Source of the DNA: Pezicula radicicola
Lineage: Eukaryota; Ascomycota; Leotiomycetes; Helotiales; Dermateaceae
NCBI GenBank assembly: GCA_003008705.1
Contig: PDUO01000004.1
Location: forward strand, 1,426,001-1,490,000
DNA: 64,000 nucleotides
Reading direction: 5' to 3'
Below, in pieces: positions 23,669 through 36,716 of this stretch. The position numbers and the translations under genes were made by a program. Within the stretch, counting starts at the first letter, position 1, and every line of letters starts with the position of its first letter. The notes under the pieces were generated by a model. It was not told where the DNA came from. It saw only the letters and a list, made by a program, of their open reading frames with translations, and searched no databases.

Positions 23669-24929
23669 AAGTGAAAATGCCCAGAATTCTTGATTGCAAT
23701 ATATCAGATAAGAGATACTTAATAGTAAATGAAATAAGAATCAAAAGACAGTATCTATAGTGAAAGTCTCTCTATACGCCACAGTATGTCATGTAATAGT
23801 GGCATCTGAAAAATGTCCTCCTTCTAGAACAGCTTTGTTTCGCCCACGAAACAGTTACCACCACCCCCCAATGCAAAAACAGCTGTATTTACTCACGTTC
23901 TCACCGTTTCCTACAGTTCCATTATTTCTATCCATAACCTGTATTTCCTAATGAAGATATTTACAGGGTAGAAGTGTATGTTGCTAGCAGAGAGCATTTT
24001 GGCAGTTATATTGCCCGGTACTTGTGTGCTGCTTTTGTACCTCTATACTGGACTGGATACAACTAGGGAATGCTAGGAGAATGATTTGATAACTGTTAGT
24101 GTTGGCTTCAGACGGGGGAATCTGGGAGCATAGAAGCTAGCTTAGTGGAAGGCTTTGGTTGGACCGGTAGAGCACTTGGGAATTGCTTGGAAGAGGGGGT
24201 GGGCAGCTGGCTGTGTAGCTGATAATGGGCGCGGAGCACCCTACAGTCTTGAGGGCTACCTTGAAGAATGACTGCGCAGCTAGGTCGATTTAAGGCTTAA
24301 AAGGAGGTTGCACAGCAGGCTCTGGTAGAGCCTTTAGAGCTAGGAATGCTGGACAGTGCTGGAGGAGCTGCTCTAAAGAAGTTGGAGACGGTTTGTTTAA
24401 CTCAAGTCGCAAATAAAGAAGCTCCTCGCTTAGCTTGTTTACAGCAACAAAGACTTAGCATGCCAAAAGAACCATTAAAGCACCAAAAAGGATAATACAG
24501 GGAGGAAATCAACCCGAAAAATAAGCATTTGAAATAGTAAAACAATACCAAAAAGGAGGTTGTACTCTATCTCACCGTGAAGCACCTTGTAAGAGGAAAT
24601 GAGCGGTCATCACGTGTACCCAAAATCAACCAACATTGTTAGTTTGATTTTTCGGACGCCTCGAATGTGGGATTTATCGCCAAAGTGTGCTCCGCATCCC
24701 ATAGCCCACGGACGCATTCATATTGTGAAAGCAGAATTCTGTTTTTTTGATATCTAAGTACCCTTTAGCATGACCTCGCTTAAGAGGTAAACCCTACTTT
24801 CTCTACTATCTCTTCTCTAGAAACTGAGATACCGGTATGTTTCACAGAATGCTGTCCTTGCCCTGCCATGTGACTGTATTTATGAAGATAATAGCTACAT
24901 AAGATAGTGACCTACTTGATTTGAGTAAC

Positions 24930-25109
24930 TTACTTGAGTTGTGTAACTTACTTGAGTTGTGTAACTTACTTGAGTTGTGTAACTTACTTGAGTTGTGTAA
25001 CTTACTTGAGTTGTGTAACNTACTTGAGTTGTGTAACTTACTTGAGTTGTGTAACTTACTTGAGTTGTGTAACTTACTTGAGTTGTGTAACTTACTTGAG
25101 TTGTGTAAC
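24930..25109 (+). repeat. 18-bp minisatellite, ten units (array 3)
   Basis: Ten copies of TTACTTGAGTTGTGTAAC, all identical apart from one N at base 25020. A single CTACTTGATTTGAGTAAC unit (24912-24929) precedes them and links this variant to arrays 1 and 2. The N is the only ambiguous base in the window and suggests that copy number here may be an assembly estimate. Confidence 0.97.
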
Positions 25110-25142
25110 TTACTTATTCAACTTAACTCAGAGAGAGTAACA

Positions 25143-25178
25143 CACCTAATTCCGTTATTTGATTTAGAGCCTGTTTCT
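25143..25178 (+). repeat. Conserved tail flanking the minisatellite, copy 2
   Basis: Matches 3622-3657 at 29 of 36 positions and lies 33 bp after array 3, much as copy 1 lies 34 bp after array 1. Confidence 0.7.
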
Positions 25179-25900
25179 TAGAATTAGAATATGATATGAG
25201 ACCCTCCGTCCTTCAGTACTTCTTTCAGTTGATTGAAACTCCAGATACAGTGTATTATTCGTAAAAGACAGACATAGACTTGCTACCTCCGACTCGTGAA
25301 TGGGGCATGTCTTGGGCTTGGTATGTGGATATTTTGGAACTTCAATCTGGTGTAGTCCTTGCGCAAAGATGCCCATGTCGGCGGCTATAAATTTAAAACA
25401 TTGGCTTAAAGATATAGTTCATTTGTAGACGCTAGAATTGATGTATCTCAACAAGAGTGGAGAGAATTAAGGAGTCCCATCGTCGGTTTTGATGACTAAA
25501 GGGACTTTGTTGATAACTTCAATAAGAGTTTTCGGAAAGGAAACCTGGCATAGAGGCTATGAGGATAGTACTTGTTCACATGAGGCCAACTTTTGTTGAA
25601 GACGATGAGCGTAACGTGTACAGAAAGACGTGTGAGAGTTTTAATTTCTTAGTGTCAAGTATGTGAGAAGAGGTGCAAGTCCAGCTGAAACAGCACAGTT
25701 GGGACGGTTAATGTGGGTTGTGATATGAACAAAAGATTGTAAACAACCCCACCGACATGGAATGCCTCATGTATAGCATCAAGAATAGTAATTATGTCTC
25801 CAGGGTATCACCACCGACCCACCAAACTCCAACGACATTCACTTCACCCAATACTCCACACCCCTTCGATCCATAGCCCGCCTGGCTGGAAGTAAACAGT

Positions 25901-26472
25901 TCAAACAACGCTCCTCACCTTCCCAGTCTCAACCTCATAAACCCAGCCGCTTATAACAACGTTCTCAGGAATTAGCTTGCTCCCCTTAAGAAATTCCACA
26001 TCATTCTTAACAGCATCTTCCAACACCGGAAAGGTTTGAAAGTCTTCCCCAAAAGTCTTCAACTCCTTGACTCCCTCCTCTCCTAGATTTTGTTTCACTA
26101 GACCAGTTGCAGTTGCATTGTCGAAGGTGAGCATTCCACAGCCTGTGTGCTTTATCAAGATAATCTCTGTGGTTCCCAACAACTGCTCAGAGATCACCAA
26201 ACTTCTCAGAGCATCCCTGCCGTTACCTCCCGCATTGCGAATTACGTGGGCATCTCCAAGATCGATTCCGTACGCCGCTGCCGGATCGATTCTTGCATCC
26301 ATGCATGTTACTGTCATTTTTTAAGCTTTGGACTGATCCTACAGAAGAATTTGAACCTACCGACGGCGTATTTCTTAGCAGGTGGGAGGGCCAAATGGCC
26401 CTTGGTGAAGTTTGACGAGTATTTCGCATTGGAAGACACGAGATTTTCTTGGATTGGGGTTTTCGGGGCCAT
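25901..26472 (-). CDS. Beta-class carbonic anhydrase
   Basis: Exons 26472-26361 and 26310-25901, joined across a 50-nt intron, give 173 residues. It interconverts CO2 and bicarbonate with a zinc ion and serves CO2 sensing and bicarbonate-dependent carboxylases in fungi. Zinc ligands are visible: Cys40 with the Asp42-Arg44 dyad in TCMDARID, and His92 and Cys95 in KHTGCGM. VIRNAGGNGRDALRSLVIS is the usual strand-helix of the fold. The length matches the short cytosolic form of fungal beta-CAs. I see no targeting peptide, only a polar leader (MAPKTPIQENLVSSNAKYSS). Confidence 0.95.
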
Positions 26473-27077
26473 CTTGCTTGTGACTGATTGGTGTTGTATA
26501 TGTGCAGCGAGTTTTTCTTGGCTGGGTATATGTGATTCTTAGGATTGTAGGAGCTGGTAATTAGTATGGAGCACCAGGAGGGGGGATAGTTATATCAACG
26601 CTGTCATATAGGACGTGCAGGTTGTACCTAAAGAGAAAGAGGGGCAGGTCTTAGGGAACTGTAGATCCAAACTCAGTTCGACGCCGAGGGCTGAATTGCG
26701 TGATCGTGGCTCCAGTAAAGAGCAGGTTAGTCTTCCACACGGTACAAGATAGGCGATGACACCATTTTGGGCGCACTTGTTAAATAGTAGTGGGCAATTG
26801 AACGACTGAAATCGGCACTTTGGGCGGTGTATGTAGCCATGTTGTGAGGCAGTTAGTAGTTAGTGTAGGACACGACAAAAGAGCTAGACAAAGACAAGGC
26901 TACGGAACTAGAAATAGCCGAGGCAGATTTGATATTCTCGACTGCCCCCCTTGATTAACCGAGAACTCCAATGCGCCATAGCTCCTGTAATCTACTTTAC
27001 AAGTAGTTGCCTGCTTATACAAATGCTCTCTGATAATTCCTATCCCAGTAGCAATCTTGGAGAGAGTATACGACCTG
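26473..27077. other. Intergenic region
   Basis: Upstream side of the carbonic anhydrase gene and downstream side of the GH47 gene, both on the minus strand. No gene or repeat recognised. Confidence 0.6.
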
Positions 27078-29439
<2,362 letters not shown>

Positions 29440-30285
29440 GATTATTCGGAGAGCTAAAAAACTTTTGCACTTTGGTGCGGGGGAAGAGGTCGACTTTTCA
29501 TGTTCAGATGAGAGATCAATTTCTATATAGCTCTCAGAAACTCTCATGCAGTCTGGCCTGGTTAGTAGAAACATCATTGTTTCAGTGAGTGCCCGTGGTG
29601 CCCAGTCCGCAAATGACTTTCCACGTGATGTTTCACGCCTCCTTTCACGCTGTAACTTTGAACCTCTTGCGAGAAACTTGTAGACGAAATTTTTTGGGTA
29701 ATCACATCGACCCTATATAATTTATTCTTCAAATTCTCGTCAATTTGTAATGATGTACCGCTGGCTGCTCTTGCTGGCTACAGAAAGGTATCTTCGCAAA
29801 GAAACGCAAAGCATCAAAGTTAAGCGAGGCGCCCAGCCGATGCCCAGAACCCCCTGCAGGCAATATCAGAGGAAGTCAAACACATGATGTTCGACTGCTG
29901 TGCTGGTTGCATAGTGGAACAGTGGCCAAAGAGAGTTCTTTAGTTTTTGCCTCTTCAATGCTACTTCTGGGCGTCGCCACTCAACTTCGTCGCCACGTAT
30001 TACTCATCCGGGGCTTCATGTCAAGTCTTGTTTCTGTACAGTTTACAAGCAGTACGAGGTATGGCCCGACTCTGATGACCCTCTGTTCTATATTACGTTA
30101 GTTATTTGTATATGGAAGTATTATTACAAGATCACGACTTGCTTTAGTAAAACGAAGCATCGTGACAGCTCGCGAGCAGCATCTCAGTGATGGAGTTTTG
30201 AAGTTGCCAGTCACCATTACAAATCTGGTACATACCGAAAGATCTTTTTCGGTTTTCACTTATTAAATAACTCCATACGACTTAC
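29440..30285. other. Intergenic region
   Basis: The part next to 29440 is the GH47 promoter side. No gene identified. Open stretches on the minus strand just below 30286 could be further 3' exons of the unresolved gene at 30286-30953, but frame and splice sites are not clear. Confidence 0.5.
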
Positions 30286-30953
30286 CTTCAATATTGTACC
30301 AGACTTCGTGGATGTCTCATCAAAGTGTAATGCTTCTCCAGGAAATCTGATTCCAATATCTCTTGTACTTCCGCACCATCCATCTGGCTGTTCTATATAT
30401 CGCGAATAGGGCGATGCACCGTACGAATTTGCTTTTAAGAGATCATATTGAATAGCTATCTATTCAGACATAGGAGGTAGAATTAAGTAACCCACTTGAT
30501 TTGACTAACTGACTTGATCTGGGTAACTTACTTGATCTAAGTAACTCAGCTGCCCAAATTAAAGTGATCTCTTATAAACCAATCCATACGGTACATCATT
30601 CCATGCTGGTCCCCAAGATGGCAGAACAATACACTTGAGATTGAACGGAAGGTACGTTGCGCTTCATCGGGCAGGCATATATATATGGCTGTATCCTCTG
30701 GCTCCCAATCATCTGTACAAGTAGTCAACCGCACTTGTAGTTTCTCAAAGAACATTGCAACTTGTCTGTTCTCCACAGTTGTAGATTGAGTATCTAGTAT
30801 TGTATACGGAGGTAGGGAGGTGGTGAAAATAAGGCTTGTGCCCATCGTGATCGTGGGGTACTTGACTTGGCGGTTTAGCCGAATGCCGAATAACCGGCAG
30901 GGCCTGGCACCAGCGGGATTCTTTACCCTCCATACGAGCCGTACAGTAAGCAT
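30286..30953 (-). CDS. Unresolved gene or gene relic, minus strand
   Basis: I do not recognise this gene. Three open pieces lie in order on the minus strand. First is a frame from 30953 (MLTVRLVWRVKNPAGARP) to about 30720. Second is a different frame at 30660-30595 reading ATYLPFNLKCIVLPSWGPAW-ND. Third is 30459-30286, reading IAIQYDLLKANSYGASPY and later RDIGIRFPGEALHFDE, ending at a good GTAAGT donor. The second and third pieces join in frame if an intron runs 30594-30460 (GTACCG...GAATAG); that intron contains three 18-bp repeat units. The junction of the first piece is unsolved. It could be a real gene with 3' exons below 30286, or a decaying copy. Boundaries are provisional. Confidence 0.3.
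30480..30547 (-). repeat. Three to four 18-bp repeat units
   Basis: Degenerate copies (CACTTGATTTGACTAACT, GACTTGATCTGGGTAACT, TACTTGATCTAAGTAACT) lie within the proposed intron 30460-30594 of the unresolved gene. Their composition matches arrays 1-3. Confidence 0.85.
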
Positions 30954-30989
30954 CTCTCTGGGCTCATCCTGAAGTCATCCCCCAAAACA

Positions 30990-32339
30990 ATGAGCGCAGT
31001 CCCCCCCGAATGCTCGCCACCAGTCGATACTGAGCCCCAAATACTCGACGAGAATGAGGTAGCGGAATTAATTGAGAGCATCAAGGAAGCCCAGTACTTT
31101 GACGCGAGCAGCATGGCCCCGCTATCAGCAACCTCGGTGGTTTGTTACCCATGCGTGCCATGCCACTTGGCGAGGCAGACAAGGCTGACGAAGTAACAAA
31201 GGCAGCAATTGCTCGACTGCGCGCTTTTAAACCACCGCCATTTTCGTTATGGAGCCGACTTCCCGTGAGCAGAAGAGCTGCCGTGTTGGTTTTATTATTT
31301 GCGGATCGTAGGGGTGATTTGAGGGTGGTTGTACGTACTCGATTTCTCGAACCCCTCGGCCTTCCTCCCCAGATATCCCAGATATCTGGAATGAGTGGAC
31401 TAACTCTTTTTTGACTGTAATGTAGGTTACTATGCGTGCGACCACCCTCAGAAACTTCTCAGGTAAACCCTCTGTCCAAGATTGATAACCTGGACTCTTA
31501 TATTGAGAGCATTTTAGGACAAGCTGCATTTCCGGGTGGCAAGGCCGACAGCACTGAGGAAACGCCCTTCGAGATAGCCCGGAGGGAGGCAATGGAAGAG
31601 ATAGGGCTTCCTATTGACAATAGGAAGCTTCCTTCCCCCTTTTGGATTGAGCATTTGTGTGAACTCCCTTATAGCCTGGCCAAAACAGCACTTGCAGTCC
31701 GACCATGCGTCGCTTTTCTACACTCAGACGACACGAGCGGCGCAAAAAGTGCTAGTGTGGAAGAGAGTATGATCCCCCGACTAGACGCCAAAGAAGTTGC
31801 AGCCGTGTTCTCAGCACCATTTCATAACTTCCTGAAATCGGAAGACGAGGTTAGGGAAGGGGATCAGGTGCCTGGAAAGAAGAGCGACTGGTATAGTGGA
31901 TCATGGCATGATTGGAATAACACGAGATGGCGTATGCATTCGTTTGAAGTACCTGTGACAAACCAGATCGTTGCAAAACCCAGGGTCCGGGAGGGTGGCC
32001 AGGCAGCACTTGCAGAAGAACTAGAAAAAGAGGAATTGACGAGGTACAGAGTTTGGGGAATGACTGCACGCATTCTTGTTGATGCAGCACGGATAGCGTA
32101 TGCTGAAGAGCCCGAATTCGAGGTACGCTTTGAATTATTGCCTTTGCTCCTTGCATATATACTAACTCGAACCGTAGTTCAACTCACATATTGGAGATGA
32201 GCAAATGATAGAAAACCTCGCTCAGATGGGCCGTCTAGGCCCAAAGACTCCTGGAGGTCCTGACTTGACGAAGACCGATTTAGAAAAGGCAGCGGAGAAA
32301 TCAACCGCAGATCTGAAAGCTAAGAATGCGAAGATATAA
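30990..32339 (+). CDS. pcd1: Nudix hydrolase, Pcd1-type coenzyme A pyrophosphatase
   Basis: Exons 30990-31139, 31202-31330, 31426-31462, 31518-32122 and 32178-32339 give 360 residues. Pcd1-type enzymes split CoA, notably oxidised CoA, into phosphopantetheine and 3',5'-ADP, usually in peroxisomes. The Nudix box is GGKADSTEETPFEIARREAM followed by EEIGLP (GX5EX7REUXEEXGU). The upstream TMRATTLRNFSGQAAFPGG is the family's CoA-binding signature. Splicing exon 1 to exon 2 restores MAPLSATSVAAIARLRAF, a typical start, so the ATG at 31116 is an alternative to 30990. Intron 2 (31331-31425) may be a worn introner copy. There is no clear C-terminal peroxisome signal (ends KNAKI). Confidence 0.92.
31331..31425 (+). 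mobile_element. Possible decayed introner-like intron in pcd1
   Basis: 95-nt intron whose 3' part, CAGATATCTGGAATGAGTGG then ACTAACTCTT, aligns loosely with the family core (ATATTCTAGAACAAGTAAAC, TAACTCCGA). The 5' half shows no match. This could be an old copy or a chance match around the branch point. Confidence 0.45.
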
Positions 32340-32804
32340 GCCGACTTTTGTCACAAGCGTAGAGGGTGGTTGCTGAGTAGGATTACTCCTTAGTAGAGCC
32401 CGCCCGGTTGAACAATGTGAATGAGAACCAATTATCTATAGAAGTGTACATTATACCTACCGTAGTAATTGCTTTGTAGCAGATGACTTTTAGATGGGGA
32501 TCTACTGATTCAAAGAGATGATTCGACAGTCTAGAAACTTCCTTTTCTGTTGATAAGAGCATATATCATTATGTAGCAACTTGAGTAACTCACTTAGTTT
32601 GAATAACTCAACTGTTTTTGGTATTAGATTGCATAGCTAAACTTTGATTTGTTAGCAATATATCTAAAGCAACTTGCAAGCCACCACAACCTCTGCCCAA
32701 AGCAAACATCCCAGGAGTAAAACCTTCCGCCAATCCTTAACCTTCACTAACATCTCTCAACATCCAGTCCAAAAGGTTCAGAACGGAAAAAGCTCCCAAG
32801 ATTC
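32340..32804. other. Convergent intergenic region with 18-bp repeat remnants
   Basis: About 32577-32615 holds two degenerate repeat units (CTTGAGTAACTCACTTAG, TTTGAATAACTCAACTG), followed by a sequence loosely like the tail seen after arrays 1 and 3. No gene seen. Confidence 0.65.
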
Positions 32805-33931
32805 TTAAACCTGAGCCTTAATCAAGCCACTTTGTCTCAAGGCATTCTCCACAGCTGGCCACTTGCACTTAAGGACCTCTACCCGTCCATCGGGGTGTCT
32901 CTTGAGACTATGTCTACGTTGCAGCTGCTTCAGGAGCTTATCACAGACTTCCTTTAAGTGAATACCTTTAAGGAAGCTCGAAATCAAGTAAGGCTCTTCC
33001 TCCGCTGAGACAGTCTTCGCCATCGCTGCCGCTCGCGCAACATACTTCGGTAGGGTAGTCGTGCCTTGAGCTCGAATCTTCGGTAGTCGGTTAGCACTCG
33101 GTTGTGAAGGACTGGGGTCGACAGTCCTGGATGCATTCATCTCTGTTACTTCAGTGTCCACTTTGGCCTGTACTGCTTTGGTGACTTTTGGAGTTGGAGT
33201 CAGAGAGCCTGGAGGACCATTGATAGGCTCTAACTGAACACTACCATTCGCTTGTGGTAGATGCGGTGTTATATGTCCGGGGATTTTAGTTGTGTTTGCT
33301 TCAGGCGCAAAATGTGCCCGAAGCCGTCTCGAATGCTCGATAGTGGCTTTCTCCGGAGGCTGTGTTGTCTCCTGCAACGAGACTCCCTCTCTGGCTTGGT
33401 TGACTGGTGCAAATCAGCATCCCATTGTGTATTGTGTAGGTATAATGAAACAAACCATCAGCCTGGCCGCTTCCTCCAAGCCCGTCCAATTTCTCCTCCA
33501 TTACTGCCATTCGCTTTGTGAATTCCTCGCGTAGATCCTTCGTAGAATTGATGCATGCTTCAAGGGTGTTCCGAAATTCCCTATCTATCTGCTTGTCCAC
33601 GTTATGCTGTTCCTCATATTTCGCATGCTTGGAATTGGATGAAGCTACTTGCTCTTCAAGCACGCTGATCTTCCTCTTGAGATTTTCATCAACTGCTTCA
33701 CGGGCCGCTAGTCTTCTCAATGCCTCCTCGTTGCTGTCTAGAAGACGATACCTCCAAAGCTGGTTGAGGCCTACTTCAGCTTCAGGATCGAGGGAATGGT
33801 TTTGTTTCATGTGCGCAATGTGGCTTGACATTCTGCTCTGTCCTAAAATTGTGTCAATGTCAGCAGCTGCAGTCAATGGTATGGAGTGACTTTGAGATTT
33901 GACACAAGATATCTTGTCACTCACCCGTCAT
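32805..33931 (-). CDS. Uncharacterised coiled-coil protein
   Basis: I do not recognise this protein. Exons 33931-33925, 33842-33456 and 33403-32805 splice in frame to 330 residues; the first exon is only 7 nt (ATG ACG G), so the start is less certain. Residues about 45-125 are strongly charged and helical (EEALRRLAAREAVDENLKRK, ISVLEEQVASSNSKHAKYEE) and probably form a coiled coil. The middle is Pro/Thr/Ser-rich and disordered. The C-terminus EEEPYLISSFLKGIHLKEVC then DKLLKQLQRRHSLKRHPDG looks like a compact helical domain. The introns (82 and 52 nt) are good GT-AG introns, which supports a real gene. It is convergent with pcd1. Possibly lineage-specific. Confidence 0.65.
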
Positions 33932-34545
33932 TTTGAGCACCTTCACTGGTAGTTGTGCCTGCACGCTCTGCTTTGCACGGTGAGGTGGCTGTATGTTGAA
34001 GGTTGTATGTTGGAAGGTTGTAGCCCACCACTGACTTTATAGGGGCTTTATTCAACGTACTTTTATCATGACAGGTTCACTTTAAGAAGACTACACGTAT
34101 TTGAAATTTCTGTTTTTTTGTCTCGATCTCTGTCTAATCTGAAAGACACAAGAGCCTCTATCATCAAAATACCTACGTCCAAACAGCAGTGTAATGCCAT
34201 AACCGCTACTGAACGAGATCTGATGCTAAGAAACTTCTTCAAAGACCAAAGAGCGATCCCTACGATCCCTAGATACAGAGAGAGGAAATTGAGAAGCATC
34301 ACCCAACCTTCTAATGTTGGCAATGCGGATACCATATGAGTACGCAAGAAATCGAAAAGCCGCAAGCCCATTTTGCAGCAACTTTTGTGCCACCAATTAT
34401 CCATTTTTCCACGCGCGCCGGGCGAACCAGCCAAGGACTAATAACAAGCCACGCTCACTCACTAGATCCCGACACTGGTGCGTTCTGCTAACAGTTAAAA
34501 TGCCGAGATTGTGAAATACCAAATTTGCAAAAAAATGTGAAGCGC
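33932..34545. other. Intergenic region
   Basis: Between the coiled-coil gene's start and the eIF4A stop codon, both minus strand. No gene, RNA or repeat recognised. Confidence 0.6.
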
Positions 34546-36002
34546 TTAAATGAGATCGGCAACGTTCATTGGCATCTCCTCGATTTGAGTGCTGTAGAAC
34601 TGTTCAATTTCTCGCATCATGCGGACATCCTCGGCAGTGACGAAGTTGATCGCAACACCCTTTCGTCCAAAACGACCACCACGACCGATACGATGGATGT
34701 AGTTCTCACGGTTTGCTGGGAGATCGTAGTTGATAACAAGAGAGACTTGTTGGACATCAATACCACGGGCCAAAAGATCGGTGGCGATCAAGACACGGGA
34801 AGAACCGGAGCGGAACTCCTTCATGATCAAGTCACGCTGACCTTGGTCCATATCACCGTGCATGGCGGAGACAGTGAAATCGCGGGCAGTGAGTTTGTCA
34901 GTGAGCCAATCGACCTTCCTGCGGGTGTTGCAGAAGATGACAGCCTGGGTGATAGTAACGGTCTCATAGAGATCGGAAAGTGTGTCCAATTTCCAGTCTT
35001 CCTTCTCGACGGCGATGTAAAATTGCTTGATACCTTCGAGTGTAAGCTCTGCCTTCTTAACCAAGATACGGACGGGATCGCGCATGAACTTGGTGGTGAC
35101 CTCAAGGACATCCTGTGGCATGGTAGCGGAGAGGAGGACAACTTGGGTGGACTGGGGAAGAAGCTGGAAGATATCGTAGATTTGCTCGGTGAAACCACGC
35201 TGGAAAGAAAGTTAGAAGACAGGTAGGAAGAAGTGGGGTTCTGTCAACTTACGGAAAGCATCTCATCGGCCTCGTCGAGAACGAACATCTTCATTGAGTC
35301 GGTCTTCAAGAATCGGCGCTGGATCATGTCGTGAACACGACCTGGGGTACCCACAACAACCTGGGGACCCTCCTGGAGGGCCTTCATGTCGTCGCGGACG
35401 CTGGTACCACCAATGCATGCGTGGCATTCAACGTTCATGAAGTCACCAATGGCAACAACAACCTTCTGGATCTGCTGGGCCAATTCACGGGTGGGAGCAA
35501 GAATCAGGGCCTGGCATTGCTTGATGTTTGGGTCCAGCTTCTGAAGGACGGAGATGGAGAAAGTGGCGGTCTTTCCGGTACCTGACTGAGCCTGCGCGAT
35601 GACATCGTGACCTGAGATTGAATGAGCTGGTGCTATTACTCTTGAAGATTCTGATATAAAAATTTACCTTTGATGACTGGCATGATAGCGCGCTGCTGGA
35701 TAGCAGACGGGCGCTCGAAACCGTAGGCGTAGACACCTGTATTCTGGGTTAACCCTAACACAGCGCAGATCCCATCATTGGAAACTCACCTCGGAGAAGC
35801 TCTGGCTTCAAGTTCATCGTATCGAAAGAATCGACAGTCTCGTCATAGTTGGACTCGATTTGACCTGCAAGAATACTCATCAGTTATCCGTTTGATCTCT
35901 TCCCACGAGCGCGCACAGCGGTGTGTGTGGCATCGCTGGAGGATTGAGGATGATGAACTTACCCTCTGGGATCTCCTCGAGACCCTTGTCTGCTGAAGCC
36001 AT
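34546..36002 (-). CDS. tif1: Translation initiation factor eIF4A, DEAD-box RNA helicase
   Basis: Exons 36002-35963, 35864-35790, 35736-35668, 35611-35253 and 35199-34546 give 398 residues, the usual eIF4A length. It unwinds mRNA leaders as part of eIF4F. All helicase motifs are present: the Q-motif region [19 protein letters not shown], motif [49 protein letters not shown] and [10 protein letters not shown]. Four introns (53-98 nt) all lie in the first half. Codon choice is strongly biased to C-ending codons, as expected of a highly expressed gene. The divergent neighbour starts 714 bp away. Confidence 0.98.
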
Positions 36003-36716
36003 GATTGCGGTTTTGGTTGATGGGAATATCTAGATCACAAGCTGCGCCTGAGACCTAGAAATCGCAAAGATTGAGTGGTGGAGGTGGGGGGAAGCGGCGC
36101 AGAGATCTCAGAGAGAGACTGCGACGGGAAGTTCTGTTGTGCTGTAAAGACTAGATTCCAAACTCCCGAGGACGAGAGTAGTATCTAGTAAGTTGAGTTT
36201 GTGGGATTGTTTGATTGTGGTGTGAATGGTTTGAAGTTGGGAGGAAGATGTTCTCAGGTCGAAAGAAATTTTGGAGGCCAGCGCGGATTTCTTCGCTTCC
36301 CTAGCGCAAAGCCAGACAAGCCAGACCAGGTATGAAACGTACTGGTCGACTAAAGTTCAGGTGAAATTCACCAATAAACCACTGGAAGAGTCATAGTGAA
36401 TTACTAAATTAGGACGATTTAAGTTAGTTTTTCTTCTTCTTTCTTTCTTCCTTCCTTTCTCTCTCTCTCTTTCTATTTGCCTCTGTTCCAATTTGATTAT
36501 TCATTATCTACCTATGCCATGGAGAATTTTCGGTGGTGCTGGGCTCGAGGAAACAATGTCCTATGAAAAGCTATCATCCCACCACCGCTTAGTGGCGAAC
36601 CGGTCCCCTTCTTTTTTTTCCTTTGGCGAGGCTTGCCCGGCCACAAAATTCTCATTCAGCCTTACCTCATTATTACCCAGTCGAGTCCAACTACGAATCT
36701 GTCCGCCAGGAAAAAT
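36003..36716. promoter_or_regulatory. Divergent promoter region of eIF4A and the F-box/JmjC gene
   Basis: Shared 714-bp upstream region. It contains a pyrimidine tract at 36429-36474 (CTTCTTTCTTTCTTCCTTCC-like, then CTCTCTCTCT) on the JmjC side. Such CT tracts are common near transcription starts of expressed fungal genes. No other element assigned. Confidence 0.5.

Larger units (their letters stand above)
21940..25900. other. AT-rich gene-poor block with repeats
   Basis: No gene is recognisable over almost 4 kb. Between about 22500 and 24000 the sequence is visibly AT-rich with frequent stops in all frames. It holds two minisatellite arrays and a diverged direct duplication (23204-23350 and 23522-23668). 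The segment around 24100-24420 is GC-richer and could be a decayed transposon or gene, but I could not identify it. Base composition and the duplication would fit repeat-induced point mutation of old elements; this is inference. Confidence 0.65.

Noticed and set aside
24921..25181. Open frame of repeated NLLELC units
   Set aside because: It is a translation of the 18-bp minisatellite, includes the N, and has no start context or conserved flank.
34525..35226. 233-codon plus-strand open frame
   Set aside because: Antisense to the last exon of eIF4A; such open antisense frames are typical of C-ending codon bias in highly expressed genes.
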